64,000 nt of DNA from a virus, in IMG/VR virus record IMGVR_UViG_3300048008_000449, positions 1 through 64,000 of that record; one strand, 5' to 3'. Position numbers and translations under genes: made by a program. Shown here in pieces: positions 34,574-42,546 of the stretch. Each line of letters opens with the position of its first letter. Within the stretch, counting starts at the first letter, position 1. The notes beneath the pieces were generated by a model, which did not search any database, had not been told where the DNA came from, and was given only the letters and a program-made list of their open reading frames with translations.

Positions 34574-34972
34574 TTAATTTTTTGTTGCGTCAGTTACTTC
34601 TGGTAATTTAAATGCGTTTGCATTTTCTTCTACTTTTTCCATGTCAAAGTTAATGCTTTCTCCACAACCACAACTACTTGCCGCTGATGGATTAACAATT
34701 TCTAACATAGTACCCATAAGGTCTTGTTTAAGTTCAAGTGTTGTGCCTACTAAAAACATAATACTTGAGCTGTCAACTGCCATCTTTTTTCCGTTATCCA
34801 TAATTATAACATGATCTGCTTTCGTGTCAAGTTCTGATTCTTCTTTTAGTTTCCATTCGTAACTAAAACCTGCACACCCACCTCCACGTAAACCTAATAC
34901 TGGAATCTTATTATCATTTGATTCACTTATACCTGTTAAGTGATTCATAGCTTTTTCTGTAATTTTAATCAT
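34574..34972 (-). CDS. A-type iron-sulfur carrier (IscA/ErpA/HesB)
   Basis: A 132-residue protein with the three A-type ligand Cys: GLRGGGCAGFSYEW near residue 33 and SSCGCGESINF near 101. These proteins accept and deliver [2Fe-2S]/[4Fe-4S] clusters to apoenzymes. A C-terminal tail of about 20 residues is extra. It overlaps apt by 4 bases. With Nfu, MIP18/SufT-like, FTR1 and ferredoxin genes 1-3 kb away, it forms an iron-sulfur block. Confidence 0.93.
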   Translation of the reverse strand: MIKITEKAMNHLTGISESNDNKIPVLGLRGGGCAGFSYEWKLKEESELDTKADHVIIMDNGKKMAVDSSSIMFLVGTTLELKQDLMGTMLEIVNPSAASSCGCGESINFDMEKVEENANAFKLPEVTDATKN

Positions 34973-35496
34973 TCTTTTGCTCCGTACAATTGGACCACGG
35001 GTAAATTATCGAGGCCCTTGTTGAGATATTCCAAGTTAACAAGTGTTACTGCCCCAATAACTTGGGCACCTGTTTGCTCAACCAATCTCTTAGTAGCTAA
35101 CATGCTACCTCCGGTTGCTATTAGGTCATCTGCAATTAATACTCTGCTAGTATGACCAAGTATACCTTCTTGTAATGTTAGTGTATCACTTCCATATTCA
35201 AGTTCGTATGTTTCTTCTAATAGTACTCCTGGGTATTTAGCACCTTTTTTACGAACCATTGTAAAAGGTAATAACATTTCTTGAGCAAGTGCTGAACCTA
35301 TTACAAATCCTCTACTCTCAATACCCACAATATGAGTAATGTACGACCCATCAAAATCTTCTTCGCATTGTGTTGCTAGAGATCTTACACAATCTCCCCA
35401 TACGTTACTACTAAACAAACTATTTAAGTCGTAAAAGTTTATACCTTCGACAGGATAATCTGGTACTGTTCTTATAAAATTTTTAATCTGTTTCAT
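34969..35496 (-). CDS. apt: Adenine phosphoribosyltransferase
   Basis: A 175-residue type I phosphoribosyltransferase. GIESRGFVIGSALA is the Apt-specific motif and VLIADDLIATGGSM the PRPP-binding loop; VRKKGAKYPG is the flexible loop. It makes AMP from adenine and PRPP. Within a phage carrying prs and rpiB this gives a short adenine salvage route. Overlaps the ABM-like gene upstream by 14 bases. Confidence 0.93.
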   Translation of the reverse strand: MKQIKNFIRTVPDYPVEGINFYDLNSLFSSNVWGDCVRSLATQCEEDFDGSYITHIVGIESRGFVIGSALAQEMLLPFTMVRKKGAKYPGVLLEETYELEYGSDTLTLQEGILGHTSRVLIADDLIATGGSMLATKRLVEQTGAQVIGAVTLVNLEYLNKGLDNLPVVQLYGAKE

Positions 35497-35767
35497 CTAT
35501 TGTATCCACATGTATTCCTTTTACCCAATGATACCACTCACGCCATTTACGTTTTGCACTTACATGGGTTGGGTCTTTTGCCCAGTCTGCGACATCTTCT
35601 CTACTCTTCCAAGTCGTAATTGTAATTTCAATGTCGCCAATTTCTTCACTTGTTAAACTAATAAAACCAGGATGCTTTTCACCCAAGTCTCTAACTCTAG
35701 TTACGTAGTCTTTATATTCGTCATTAAAGTTTTTAATTTTTGCTATAAAGAATACTTTTACTGCCAT
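35483..35767 (-). CDS. ABM-type (antibiotic biosynthesis monooxygenase-like) protein
   Basis: A 94-residue ferredoxin-like alpha/beta protein: VKVFFIAKIKN first strand, PGFISLTSEEI, ITITTWKSREDVADWAKDPTHVSAKRKWREWYHW, the W-[KS]-s-x-e-d-v-x-x-W...H motif of ABM and HmoA-like enzymes. Relatives oxidise quinols or degrade haem; here a role in releasing or protecting iron or redox groups is possible, given the iron-sulfur neighbours. Substrate unknown. Confidence 0.7.
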   Translation of the reverse strand: MAVKVFFIAKIKNFNDEYKDYVTRVRDLGEKHPGFISLTSEEIGDIEITITTWKSREDVADWAKDPTHVSAKRKWREWYHWVKGIHVDTIDETD

Positions 35768-35952
35768 TACATTACATGCTTTTTAAGTTTATCCATAATA
35801 GCACTGAACTCAGAAATCTCTTCGTTTAGTTCAGCAATTTCTTCATTAAGATCAGCAATACGAATTTCGCTGTCTTCAATTTTACGCTGTCTATCACGTA
35901 CCTTACGTTCTCTATCACGAATCTTTTTCTTATATGTATTTAACTCTGCCAT
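35767..35952 (-). CDS. Small coiled-coil protein
   Basis: A 61-residue, highly charged protein that is almost entirely one predicted coiled coil (RDRERKVRDRQRKIEDSEI then LNEEIAELNEEISEF with heptad Ile/Leu). It sits between the Nfu-like and ABM-like genes. Function unknown; overlaps the ABM-like start by 1 base. Confidence 0.65.
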   Translation of the reverse strand: MAELNTYKKKIRDRERKVRDRQRKIEDSEIRIADLNEEIAELNEEISEFSAIMDKLKKHVM

Positions 35953-35954
35953 AA

Positions 35955-36299
35955 TTACTCCTGTTCCGGTGGATGAAAATCGTCTTCATTTGGAAAATCA
36001 TAATACCCACTAGGGTCTGAAGTGTAGTATGGATCGTTATACATAGGATCGTCTTCACTTGTAACACCTTTAATTTCAGGAATGAAATGCATTAGTGTTG
36101 ACTCAACACCTTGTTTAAGTGTTTCAGTACTACTAGCACAACCACTACAACTTCCACTCATCTGAGTGTGAAGAATTCCTGTTTCTTCATTAAAGTTAAT
36201 TATATTAATTTGCCCACCATGTTGTGCTACATTTGGATTAATATATTCTTCCATAACTTTATCAATTTGTTCAAGCAACTCTTCTTTAGACTTACTCAT
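35955..36299 (-). CDS. NifU C-terminal (Nfu) iron-sulfur scaffold protein
   Basis: A 114-residue Nfu domain. NVAQHGGQINIINF is the conserved strand-loop and GSCSGCASSTETLKQGVE has the CxxC that bridges a [4Fe-4S] cluster between two subunits. A disordered acidic tail rich in Asp, Pro and Tyr (DPYYTSDPSGYYDFPNED) follows the domain. Nfu proteins hand clusters to target enzymes. It is coupled to a small membrane-anchored gene upstream. Confidence 0.92.
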   Translation of the reverse strand: MSKSKEELLEQIDKVMEEYINPNVAQHGGQINIINFNEETGILHTQMSGSCSGCASSTETLKQGVESTLMHFIPEIKGVTSEDDPMYNDPYYTSDPSGYYDFPNEDDFHPPEQE

Positions 36300-36444
36300 A
36301 TTTGTACCTCGTTTTTCTAATATCCATCATATGGATACTACGTTCAATTTTATCTTCTTTACGTCTAGCAAATTTGTAACCAGCAAAAAAAGATAGTGCC
36401 ATTACTGCTCCAATAGCTAGCAAGTGCCATACTAAAAATGTCAT
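36292..36444 (-). CDS. Small single-span membrane protein
   Basis: A 50-residue frame with AAAGGAG well placed before its ATG at 36444. One N-terminal hydrophobic helix (WHLLAIGAVMALSFFAGYKFA) then a basic tail (RRKEDKIERS). It overlaps the gene before it by 4 bases and the Nfu gene by 8. A good ribosome site and coupling support a real gene. Function unknown; it may be a small accessory in the iron block. Confidence 0.65.
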   Translation of the reverse strand: MTFLVWHLLAIGAVMALSFFAGYKFARRKEDKIERSIHMMDIRKTRYKYE

Positions 36445-36608
36445 ACTGTTTCTCCTTTGGTTATCACCTCTTCAATTCGGTGATGTGGATATGCCTTCGG
36501 GCGTATCTCTTTAATCTTTTCTAAATATTTCTGTGCTTCTGTTTCTGAATGAAATCGTGCAACAGAAATTTCGTCGTGTATTCTAGGTGTATAAATTATA
36601 TCGTACAT
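36441..36608 (-). CDS. Small hypothetical protein
   Basis: A 55-residue protein starting at the ATG at 36608, which follows AAAGGAAATAAT. Pattern MYDIIYTPRIHDEISVARFHSETEAQKYLEKI suggests a beta-strand, strand, helix mini-fold. It lies between the FTR1-like gene and the small membrane protein. No family recognised. Confidence 0.6.
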   Translation of the reverse strand: MYDIIYTPRIHDEISVARFHSETEAQKYLEKIKEIRPKAYPHHRIEEVITKGETV

Positions 36609-36618
36609 ATTATTTCCT

Positions 36619-37182
36619 TTATAAAACGTGTTCATGTTCAATGATATGCCAATACATTAATGCTTCATAGCCAAACCATAATCCAAATACTAAAAATGCA
36701 AAACGTGTAACTTTAAATAACACATGAGCTGATACTTTATTTTTAATTAATGGAAACATTCCAACGACTATTGCAATTGCAACTGATGCAGACATCCAAC
36801 TGTATAGTGTATTGTTACTTGCCATAAACATAAACATAAATATCTCAGAACTTTCTCTAGCAAAAATAACAAAGATTGTAACTAATGCGGCGATACTAGT
36901 ACCTGATCCCATTTTTTGAATACTATCAACAATTTGCTGTCCCATTGTGTGTGAAGTAAAATATAAGTAAATCATCATTGCTGATAAAAACCCATACATT
37001 AACCATTCATAAGGTTCTAGCAAGTTTCCTAGTTGCCAACCTAATACAAATCCTACAATAATTCCAGCAATAGCAGATGCATACATGCTCCAATTTAATT
37101 TGATGAATGTTGTAATCATCAATGTTATAAACATTATCTCTAATGCTTCTCTTCCTACTAATATAAACGGTGCAATAAGCAT
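36619..37182 (-). CDS. FTR1-like iron permease
   Basis: A 187-residue membrane protein starting at the ATG at 37182 after GGAGAAGGAG. Two copies of the FTR1 iron-binding motif RExxE are present: GREALEIMF near residue 10 and ARESSEIFMF near 114, each in a membrane helix, with about six helices in total. FTR1/EfeU family permeases import iron across the inner membrane. It lacks the periplasmic domain of EfeO and is shorter than EfeU (about 275). It begins one base after the ferredoxin stop, in a block of Fe-S genes. Confidence 0.85.
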   Translation of the reverse strand: MLIAPFILVGREALEIMFITLMITTFIKLNWSMYASAIAGIIVGFVLGWQLGNLLEPYEWLMYGFLSAMMIYLYFTSHTMGQQIVDSIQKMGSGTSIAALVTIFVIFARESSEIFMFMFMASNNTLYSWMSASVAIAIVVGMFPLIKNKVSAHVLFKVTRFAFLVFGLWFGYEALMYWHIIEHEHVL

Positions 37183-37183
37183 G

Positions 37184-37528
37184 TTAATCTCCTTCTCCTG
37201 GTTTTTCAGATAGTAATTCACGTTTGTTTGGTTTATCTTTCCATTCTGCAGCATCTGCAGGTGGATCTTTCATTGTAGTTATGTTTGGCCATTTTTCAGA
37301 CATATCGGTATTGACTTTCATCCAATAGGCTAGTTCTGTGCCTTCGATAGCACCATCAGCAACAATTGCATCTACTGGACATTCGGGTTCACATACACCA
37401 CAGTCAATACATTCATCTGGATTTATTACTAGAAAGTTTTCACCTTCATAGAAACAATCAACAGGACAAACTTCAACGCAGTCAGTATGTTTACATTTAA
37501 TACAATTTTCTGTTACTAAATATGTCAT
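37184..37528 (-). CDS. 7Fe ferredoxin (FdxA type)
   Basis: A 114-residue bacterial seven-iron ferredoxin. [18 protein letters not shown] gives the [3Fe-4S] site with the extra Cys pattern, and [16 protein letters not shown] the [4Fe-4S] site. The C-terminal extension ([19 protein letters not shown]) is typical of FdxA. It could donate electrons to the phage radical SAM enzymes or act in cluster supply; the partner is not shown by sequence. Between MIP18-like and FTR1-like genes. Confidence 0.94.
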   Translation of the reverse strand: MTYLVTENCIKCKHTDCVEVCPVDCFYEGENFLVINPDECIDCGVCEPECPVDAIVADGAIEGTELAYWMKVNTDMSEKWPNITTMKDPPADAAEWKDKPNKRELLSEKPGEGD

Positions 37529-37825
37529 TTATACTCCTAAAATTAATCTTGTATCTTCGCTCATTTTATCTGGTCCAAAAGGCGGATCAAATGTTATTTT
37601 AACATCGCATGTTTCGACGTTATCTACTTTTGTTACTGCTTCGTGGACTTCCGCTATGATCTCGTCTGCGGCAGGACAGAACGCACTAGTTAATGTCATA
37701 ACAATATCAACGTGTGCTTTATTAATATTTATTTCATAAATTAAACCCAAATCATATACGTTTATACTGATCTCTGGGTCATATACTACTTTTAAATTTT
37801 CAATAATCTTTTCTTTATCTATCAT
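37529..37825 (-). CDS. MIP18/SufT-like (DUF59) iron-sulfur assembly factor
   Basis: A 98-residue protein starting at the ATG at 37825, overlapping the SGNH gene stop by 4 bases. VYDPEISINVYDLGLIYEI and VDIVMTLTSAFCPAADEI are the DPE...DLGLI and T...CP motifs of the MIP18 (PaaD/SufT) family, which helps load Fe-S clusters onto enzymes. Standard length. Immediately upstream of the ferredoxin gene. Confidence 0.88.
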   Translation of the reverse strand: MIDKEKIIENLKVVYDPEISINVYDLGLIYEININKAHVDIVMTLTSAFCPAADEIIAEVHEAVTKVDNVETCDVKITFDPPFGPDKMSEDTRLILGV

Positions 37826-38802
37826 ATATTTTCTATTAGTGGTTTTATTCTTTTCTTTAATTGTTTCGCCCATAACACATGGCCTTTTTCATTAAGGTGA
37901 TTACATTTACATTGATGCGACATAGATATTGGTCCATCAACTTGTAGCCATCCTCCTTCATCGGATGTTCCATCAAGACAATTAAGTCGTTCTCTTATTG
38001 ATTGATCAAAGTTAATAAGGTGATCAAATAATGTACTAGTATCACCTAGCATCATTTTTCCAATCTTGTACCAAATACTTCTAGCATCAAGTGATTCCCA
38101 TAAAAATTCTACACCAGAACTGACAGCTATGTTTTTAATAGCTTCTATCTTTATCAGATCATCTAAACAAGCCGCTGGCCCCATTCCATCAAGTATGTGT
38201 ACTTGTTTATAAGTGTCTAATATTTTTTTAGCATATGCTATCTCACTAGGAGTTAATGGATGCTCTAAAGGTTGCCAAAACTTCTTTGTTACACCTCTTC
38301 TCCAATCCTGCATACTAGCAGATTGATATAATGCATTGCATATATCATTATCACCCCAATGATCAACTAGACCTCTGCCCCAACGTTCATTTAGTTGTAA
38401 ATAAGATTCCAATGAAGCTCTACCAAATTGATTATTACTACCTGTTTTTGGGTCAGTAAATACATAAGGTCTATTAGCAACAGAATTATAAGGTACTGCA
38501 CTTTGTCCATTAAGAAGTCTAGCTTCTAATACCATTAATTTACAGTTTGGATCTTTAAGTACACCTCTAGTAACCAACTCGTTTGTTGCTTGTAATAGTT
38601 CTGAGTTATTACACCCAGGTAAACCTATCTTAATACATTCTAATCCTAGTTGTTGAGCTACCTGTTCGTGAGCAGTTTTTCCACTTATTACGCCGTCCTC
38701 ATAATCGTCACAACATCCAAAAGTGTGACTAGTACCTAATGCTACCATAAACGGCTTATTAGGTACTACCAAAGGTGGTTTATTGTCTAGCTTTCTACTC
38801 AT
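37822..38802 (-). CDS. SGNH-hydrolase-like protein
   Basis: A 326-residue protein. VALGTSHTFGCC is a block I-like GxS, GLPGCNNSELL resembles blocks II/III, and CNHLNEKGHVLWA near the end places a His as in block V. Relatives deacylate sugars or lipids. Its overlap with QueD upstream (1 base) and MIP18 downstream (4 bases) puts it in the same transcript. Related in layout to 46593 (GCSYTFGYG); substrate unknown. Confidence 0.65.
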   Translation of the reverse strand: MSRKLDNKPPLVVPNKPFMVALGTSHTFGCCDDYEDGVISGKTAHEQVAQQLGLECIKIGLPGCNNSELLQATNELVTRGVLKDPNCKLMVLEARLLNGQSAVPYNSVANRPYVFTDPKTGSNNQFGRASLESYLQLNERWGRGLVDHWGDNDICNALYQSASMQDWRRGVTKKFWQPLEHPLTPSEIAYAKKILDTYKQVHILDGMGPAACLDDLIKIEAIKNIAVSSGVEFLWESLDARSIWYKIGKMMLGDTSTLFDHLINFDQSIRERLNCLDGTSDEGGWLQVDGPISMSHQCKCNHLNEKGHVLWAKQLKKRIKPLIENI

Positions 38803-39257
38803 TATTGAGAACTTGGTGAGTAGATAGCACTGTTTGCACCATGCTCACTACACTCTGCTGATTCACACCAGCAACGATCATCACTCATTTCTCGTATAAG
38901 TTTATCTGCAAATGCCCATGCATGTTCTGCAAACTTTTCTGCACCAACTCCGTCAAACAATCTAATTTCTGCTAAGTTCATAGCATCAAGTTCTTTGAAC
39001 TTCTCAAGATGGGGATCGTTTTTGTCTAAGCATAATTTATGATCAAAATGATCTTCAAGCCATGCTTTCAAAGGTTTTAATCCTCCAAAGTCAACTGCCC
39101 AGTTTTTATTATCTAATTCACTGCATCCAAATGTAAATTTAAATGCTAATGAATAGCCATGAATCAAACTACAATGTGAATGATCAGCATGTGGTTGACG
39201 AAATACTGCACTTAGTCCAATATTATGTCCGTATGTTTTTGTGCTTAAATAAGCCAT
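38802..39257 (-). CDS. queD: 6-carboxy-tetrahydropterin synthase (QueD) / PTPS-like
   Basis: A 151-residue PTPS/QueD fold protein. HADHSHCSLIHGYSLAFKF carries the catalytic Cys and zinc His pair; WAVDFGGLKPL and FDHKLCLDKNDP are the further family motifs. It would act in the first steps toward 7-deazaguanine bases. QueC, QueE and QueF are not seen in this window. The C-terminus has additional Cys (RCWCESAECSEHG) that is not usual. AGGAGAT precedes the ATG. Confidence 0.85.
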   Translation of the reverse strand: MAYLSTKTYGHNIGLSAVFRQPHADHSHCSLIHGYSLAFKFTFGCSELDNKNWAVDFGGLKPLKAWLEDHFDHKLCLDKNDPHLEKFKELDAMNLAEIRLFDGVGAEKFAEHAWAFADKLIREMSDDRCWCESAECSEHGANSAIYSPSSQ

Positions 39258-39326
39258 ATCTTATCTCCTATATAATATCAGCGGCAGAATGTTTTGAGAG
39301 GGTTGACGCCTAAGACCTCATTTATG

Positions 39327-39533
39327 TTATGCGTTTTTTAAGTTAATAGCTGATAAACCTTTAGGTGTTTCAGCAACTTCAAAAACAAGTTCATCACCTT
39401 CATTAAGACTGTTAAGTCCTGATGCTGTTATAGCTGATGAATGCACGAATACGTCTTTTTCGCTATCGTGTCTAGTAATGAATCCGTAGCCTTTAGTAGC
39501 ATTGAACCATTTTACTTTTCCTGTTATAGTCAT
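39327..39533 (-). CDS. Cold-shock domain protein
   Basis: A 68-residue CspA-like OB-fold protein with both RNP motifs: KGYGFIT and DVFVHSSAI. Binds single-stranded RNA/DNA. It is monocistronic, with its own promoter upstream (39561-39589). Confidence 0.96.
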   Translation of the reverse strand: MTITGKVKWFNATKGYGFITRHDSEKDVFVHSSAITASGLNSLNEGDELVFEVAETPKGLSAINLKNA

Positions 39534-39560
39534 ATTATCCTTTATTTGTTATTTAAGTAC

Positions 39561-39589
39561 ATGTTACACTAGTTCTGTAGTTTTGTCAA
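39561..39589 (-). promoter_or_regulatory. Early sigma70-type promoter for the cold-shock gene
   Basis: Minus strand TTGACA, 17-base spacer, TAACAT; predicted start about 39554, with an A/T-rich leader holding AAAGGA before the csp ATG. Confidence 0.6.
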
Positions 39590-40313
39590 GAGCATATCTA
39601 ATGTGTTGCCTAACTACTTTTGCTGGTGTTGCATCTCGTTTATGCAATACTTTGTGATTATTATATACCAACAGTTGTTTTGGAGCCCAATTATGAGAAT
39701 ACATGTGTTGTTCTTTGTATATCTCTTTTTGTAATTGCGGTTCTAACTCTGTTTCCGTATATGCTTCGCTGTAAAAGTAATATGGGCCATAATCATCTTC
39801 CCATACTAAATCATGTGTCGCTCTATTAAACCTTCTCCAGGCTCTTTCTTGTAACTTACTTTTAAAATTATAAGGATACTCTTCCTGACTCATGTACTTC
39901 GTAATACTGTTGACGCATTTTACGCCTTTTGCTTGTTCTTTTAAACTGTCACTGCTATCTTTATATACGCCTTGCATATCTAAGTAGTGTGTTTGACTAG
40001 ATCCCTTGTCAGCACGTATACAATACAATCCAACAAATGGATGTATTGAATCGCTGTAAGCTCTATCTTGGTGCCAAAGCATATCTGTTGCATGATTTAG
40101 CTTTTCACCTTTTTCATCTTCAATACCAATTGTAACTTTTTTACGACCATACATATCTTGATCTAAAAGTTTACCAAACTTGTCAATGGTTTGTTCATCA
40201 GCACCTTCAATACATATGATACCATATGCACCATTTTGAAAATCATTAACTAAAGTAGGAGTTATATCATCTACTTTTATGTTATGTAAGAATTTATATT
40301 TTTCTATAGTCAT
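39564..40313 (-). CDS. TauD/TfdA-like 2-oxoglutarate dioxygenase
   Basis: A 249-residue protein. MLWHQDRAY holds the HxD iron ligands near residue 80, and LVYNNHKVLHKRDAT the distal His, with the 2OG-binding Arg in RQHIRYAL. TauD-family enzymes hydroxylate small molecules with release of CO2 and succinate. It overlaps the GNAT-like gene upstream by 20 bases and shares a transcript with another TauD-like gene at 40857. Confidence 0.85.
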   Translation of the reverse strand: MTIEKYKFLHNIKVDDITPTLVNDFQNGAYGIICIEGADEQTIDKFGKLLDQDMYGRKKVTIGIEDEKGEKLNHATDMLWHQDRAYSDSIHPFVGLYCIRADKGSSQTHYLDMQGVYKDSSDSLKEQAKGVKCVNSITKYMSQEEYPYNFKSKLQERAWRRFNRATHDLVWEDDYGPYYFYSEAYTETELEPQLQKEIYKEQHMYSHNWAPKQLLVYNNHKVLHKRDATPAKVVRQHIRYALDKTTELV

Positions 40314-40857
40314 TTGTTAACGGATTCTCTCCTCTCCATATTATATGTTGCCAGCATTCGTCACCATCACATGGTGCAGTTTGCCATTCATAATCTTCTA
40401 GTACCCAATCTTTGTACTTACAATTATAATTTAATCCTTTATGTAGATTACGCATCACTTTAAAATTTCCATGTTCTCTACTTATAAAGTGTTTGGTTAA
40501 GCCTTGAGATATTGCATAATCTACTTGTTGATCTGCATGTTCTGCGGTAAATGTACTTAGCCCTTTTACATGGTACTTATGAATACGTAGTCCTTTTTGT
40601 GCTACATTAAGTTTTTTACTTGTATAATATCTACTTAATACTCTAACACCGTTATTATAAAAATCTCTCGTTCTTGCTACACTACCTGCAATTGGATCGC
40701 CCTCATCATCCCATGTTACACTGTAACATAAATTTTCTTCACTGCTTAAACTTTCTATCTCATAATTATGAGGCATTCTATTCAATGAATCTTTTAATGA
40801 TTCTTCAAATAATGTAATAAGTTCTAGAGGGATCCAATCAGTAGTTTCTGTATGCAT
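40294..40857 (-). CDS. GNAT-like N-acyltransferase-like protein (tentative)
   Basis: A 187-residue protein with a strand-turn-strand (YSVTWDDEGDPIAGSVARTRDFY) and helix layout like the start of a GNAT fold, but no certain Q/RxxGxG/A acetyl-CoA loop. It has a similar overall pattern to the gene at 42926. It is overlapped on both sides by TauD-like genes. Confidence 0.5.
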   Translation of the reverse strand: MHTETTDWIPLELITLFEESLKDSLNRMPHNYEIESLSSEENLCYSVTWDDEGDPIAGSVARTRDFYNNGVRVLSRYYTSKKLNVAQKGLRIHKYHVKGLSTFTAEHADQQVDYAISQGLTKHFISREHGNFKVMRNLHKGLNYNCKYKDWVLEDYEWQTAPCDGDECWQHIIWRGENPLTNDYRKI

Positions 40858-41798
40858 TATTCTTCTTTAAGAAATTTATAATTAAACGCAATACGATAAA
40901 GTAATCTATCACCTTTGACTGCATTACGTGCATGGTAACTCATAAACTGATCGTTAATAATTAAGTCACCTTCTTTCCAATGATGATGGTACATATACTG
41001 TGGTTGAAATAGATGTTTATGCAATGCATCCAATAATGGTTTTGCTTCTTGCAATGTAATTTCTTCACCAGTTTCTTTATTACGTAATTTACGCATTACA
41101 CCAAAGTGTCCTGTATAAATTGCTTTAGGACTATTGTCCTGATCCCACCAGCCTGGTATTGTTCTAAATGGATGTTGTACAATTAATGGTTTCCAACTAC
41201 CACGTACAGGATTAAGTTCGTTTTTACCTTTACGTCCTGTGCTTTTTAAATTACCTTCAAATATAGCAAGTAATTCATCCATGCCTTTGTTTAAACTGTC
41301 GTCATCAAATTGGTATATGCTATTGTCTTTATCAAACTGTGCCCAATATTCAAAATTATCAGCAGTATCTTTTAGCTCTTGTGGTAAGTCTTCGTATGCT
41401 TGCTTGCTGTTTAGATAACTTGTAACAACTTGTTCACCTGGACGAACACAATAGAAAGCAATACAACTTTCAATAACATGTTTCCAATGACGCCAGTTGC
41501 CGTTGTTGTGCCAACCTAATTCGCTTTCAGGAAATAATCCAACAAACTTTCCATCTTTGTCTTTTTCATTTGTAACACGGCTAATACCTGGATAATCTTT
41601 GTGTTCAAAGTAAACATCAAATCCTGCTTTCTTTGGACTATATAGTTTTCCAATGCTAGTAGCACCATCTAATAATTCTTGTTCGTGTAAATTAGCACCT
41701 GGTATATACGCAATAACATCTTTTGGTTGATTACGGCATACTTCATGCCAGTTATTTGGATCTCTCATATCCAAATTGTATTCTACGGGTTTAAACAT
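40857..41798 (-). CDS. TauD/TfdA-like 2-oxoglutarate dioxygenase
   Basis: A 313-residue protein. LGWHNNGNWRHW stands where HxD is expected but with Asn instead of Asp, and INDQFMSYHARNAVKGDRLLYRIAF provides the distal His and Arg. The HxN change could mean altered iron binding, or that the Asp is elsewhere. N-terminal region (IPGANLHEQELLDGATSIGKLY) fits the family. It lies next to the desaturase gene. Confidence 0.75.
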   Translation of the reverse strand: MFKPVEYNLDMRDPNNWHEVCRNQPKDVIAYIPGANLHEQELLDGATSIGKLYSPKKAGFDVYFEHKDYPGISRVTNEKDKDGKFVGLFPESELGWHNNGNWRHWKHVIESCIAFYCVRPGEQVVTSYLNSKQAYEDLPQELKDTADNFEYWAQFDKDNSIYQFDDDSLNKGMDELLAIFEGNLKSTGRKGKNELNPVRGSWKPLIVQHPFRTIPGWWDQDNSPKAIYTGHFGVMRKLRNKETGEEITLQEAKPLLDALHKHLFQPQYMYHHHWKEGDLIINDQFMSYHARNAVKGDRLLYRIAFNYKFLKEE

Positions 41799-41800
41799 TT

Positions 41801-42523
41801 TTACCTCTTTATTAATTTAATAAACCAAGCACCTGGGTCCCATTGCCACAGTGTCTTGCCGATACGCCAGTTTCTAGAATCTTCGTGATGGTTTTTATGC
41901 CATCCTTCTCCAGCGGTTAATATATTTGCAACCCAACTATTTTTAGGGTTACCATTTTCTGTGTGTGGGATTAAATTTACAAGTCCATATCCATGGAATG
42001 CAAATACTACTGGCATACAAAATCCAAATAAAAATAACATAGGATTTATGAACAACAATAATATTGCTATTAGTGTTATTAGTAAAAAATAGTTATCATG
42101 GAAGAATTTTGTATCCGGAGTAATTAATCCTTTAATCATTTTTCTTTCTATAGTAACATCGTTGCCCCATTGACTAGTATATACCTTAAAGAAACCTTTA
42201 AGTGTTGGACTATGTGGGTCTTTGTTAGTGTCAGTATAAGCATGGTGCATTCTATGTGTGCTAGCCCATGTTAATACAGGACCAGGATTTGCGAACATTC
42301 CTAGTACCTGTACATAATATCTATACCAATTTGGTGCTTCAAACGATCCATGACTAAAGTATCTATGATACCCTGCACTGATTGCTGAAGCGGCAATAAA
42401 TTGCCACCAAATGAAACTTAAGATTAGCATCCAAAGTTCACCATATATAAATGCTGGTATGAGCATTAAGTGGCAGATTGCATGTATTGAAAGAAGTTTA
42501 TGTGTTGTTGATATCTTCTTCAT
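41801..42523 (-). CDS. Fatty acid desaturase (delta-9 acyl-CoA type)
   Basis: A 240-residue membrane di-iron enzyme. The three histidine boxes are HRYFSH, HRMHH and HKNHH, with about four membrane helices between. It introduces a double bond into acyl chains. Phage-encoded desaturases occur in marine T4-like phages and may adjust membrane fluidity. It lies 2 bases upstream of a TauD-like gene in a minus-strand operon. The uncommonly short length (bacterial forms are about 300) reflects trimmed termini. Confidence 0.92.
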   Translation of the reverse strand: MKKISTTHKLLSIHAICHLMLIPAFIYGELWMLILSFIWWQFIAASAISAGYHRYFSHGSFEAPNWYRYYVQVLGMFANPGPVLTWASTHRMHHAYTDTNKDPHSPTLKGFFKVYTSQWGNDVTIERKMIKGLITPDTKFFHDNYFLLITLIAILLLFINPMLFLFGFCMPVVFAFHGYGLVNLIPHTENGNPKNSWVANILTAGEGWHKNHHEDSRNWRIGKTLWQWDPGAWFIKLIKR

Positions 42524-42546
42524 GCTTTACCTTTATAAATTAGTTG

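Noticed and set aside
39258-39326. tRNA-like sequence in the gap between csp and queD
   Set aside because: The 69 bases do not form an acceptor stem with T-arm consensus; no tRNA could be supported anywhere in the window by eye.
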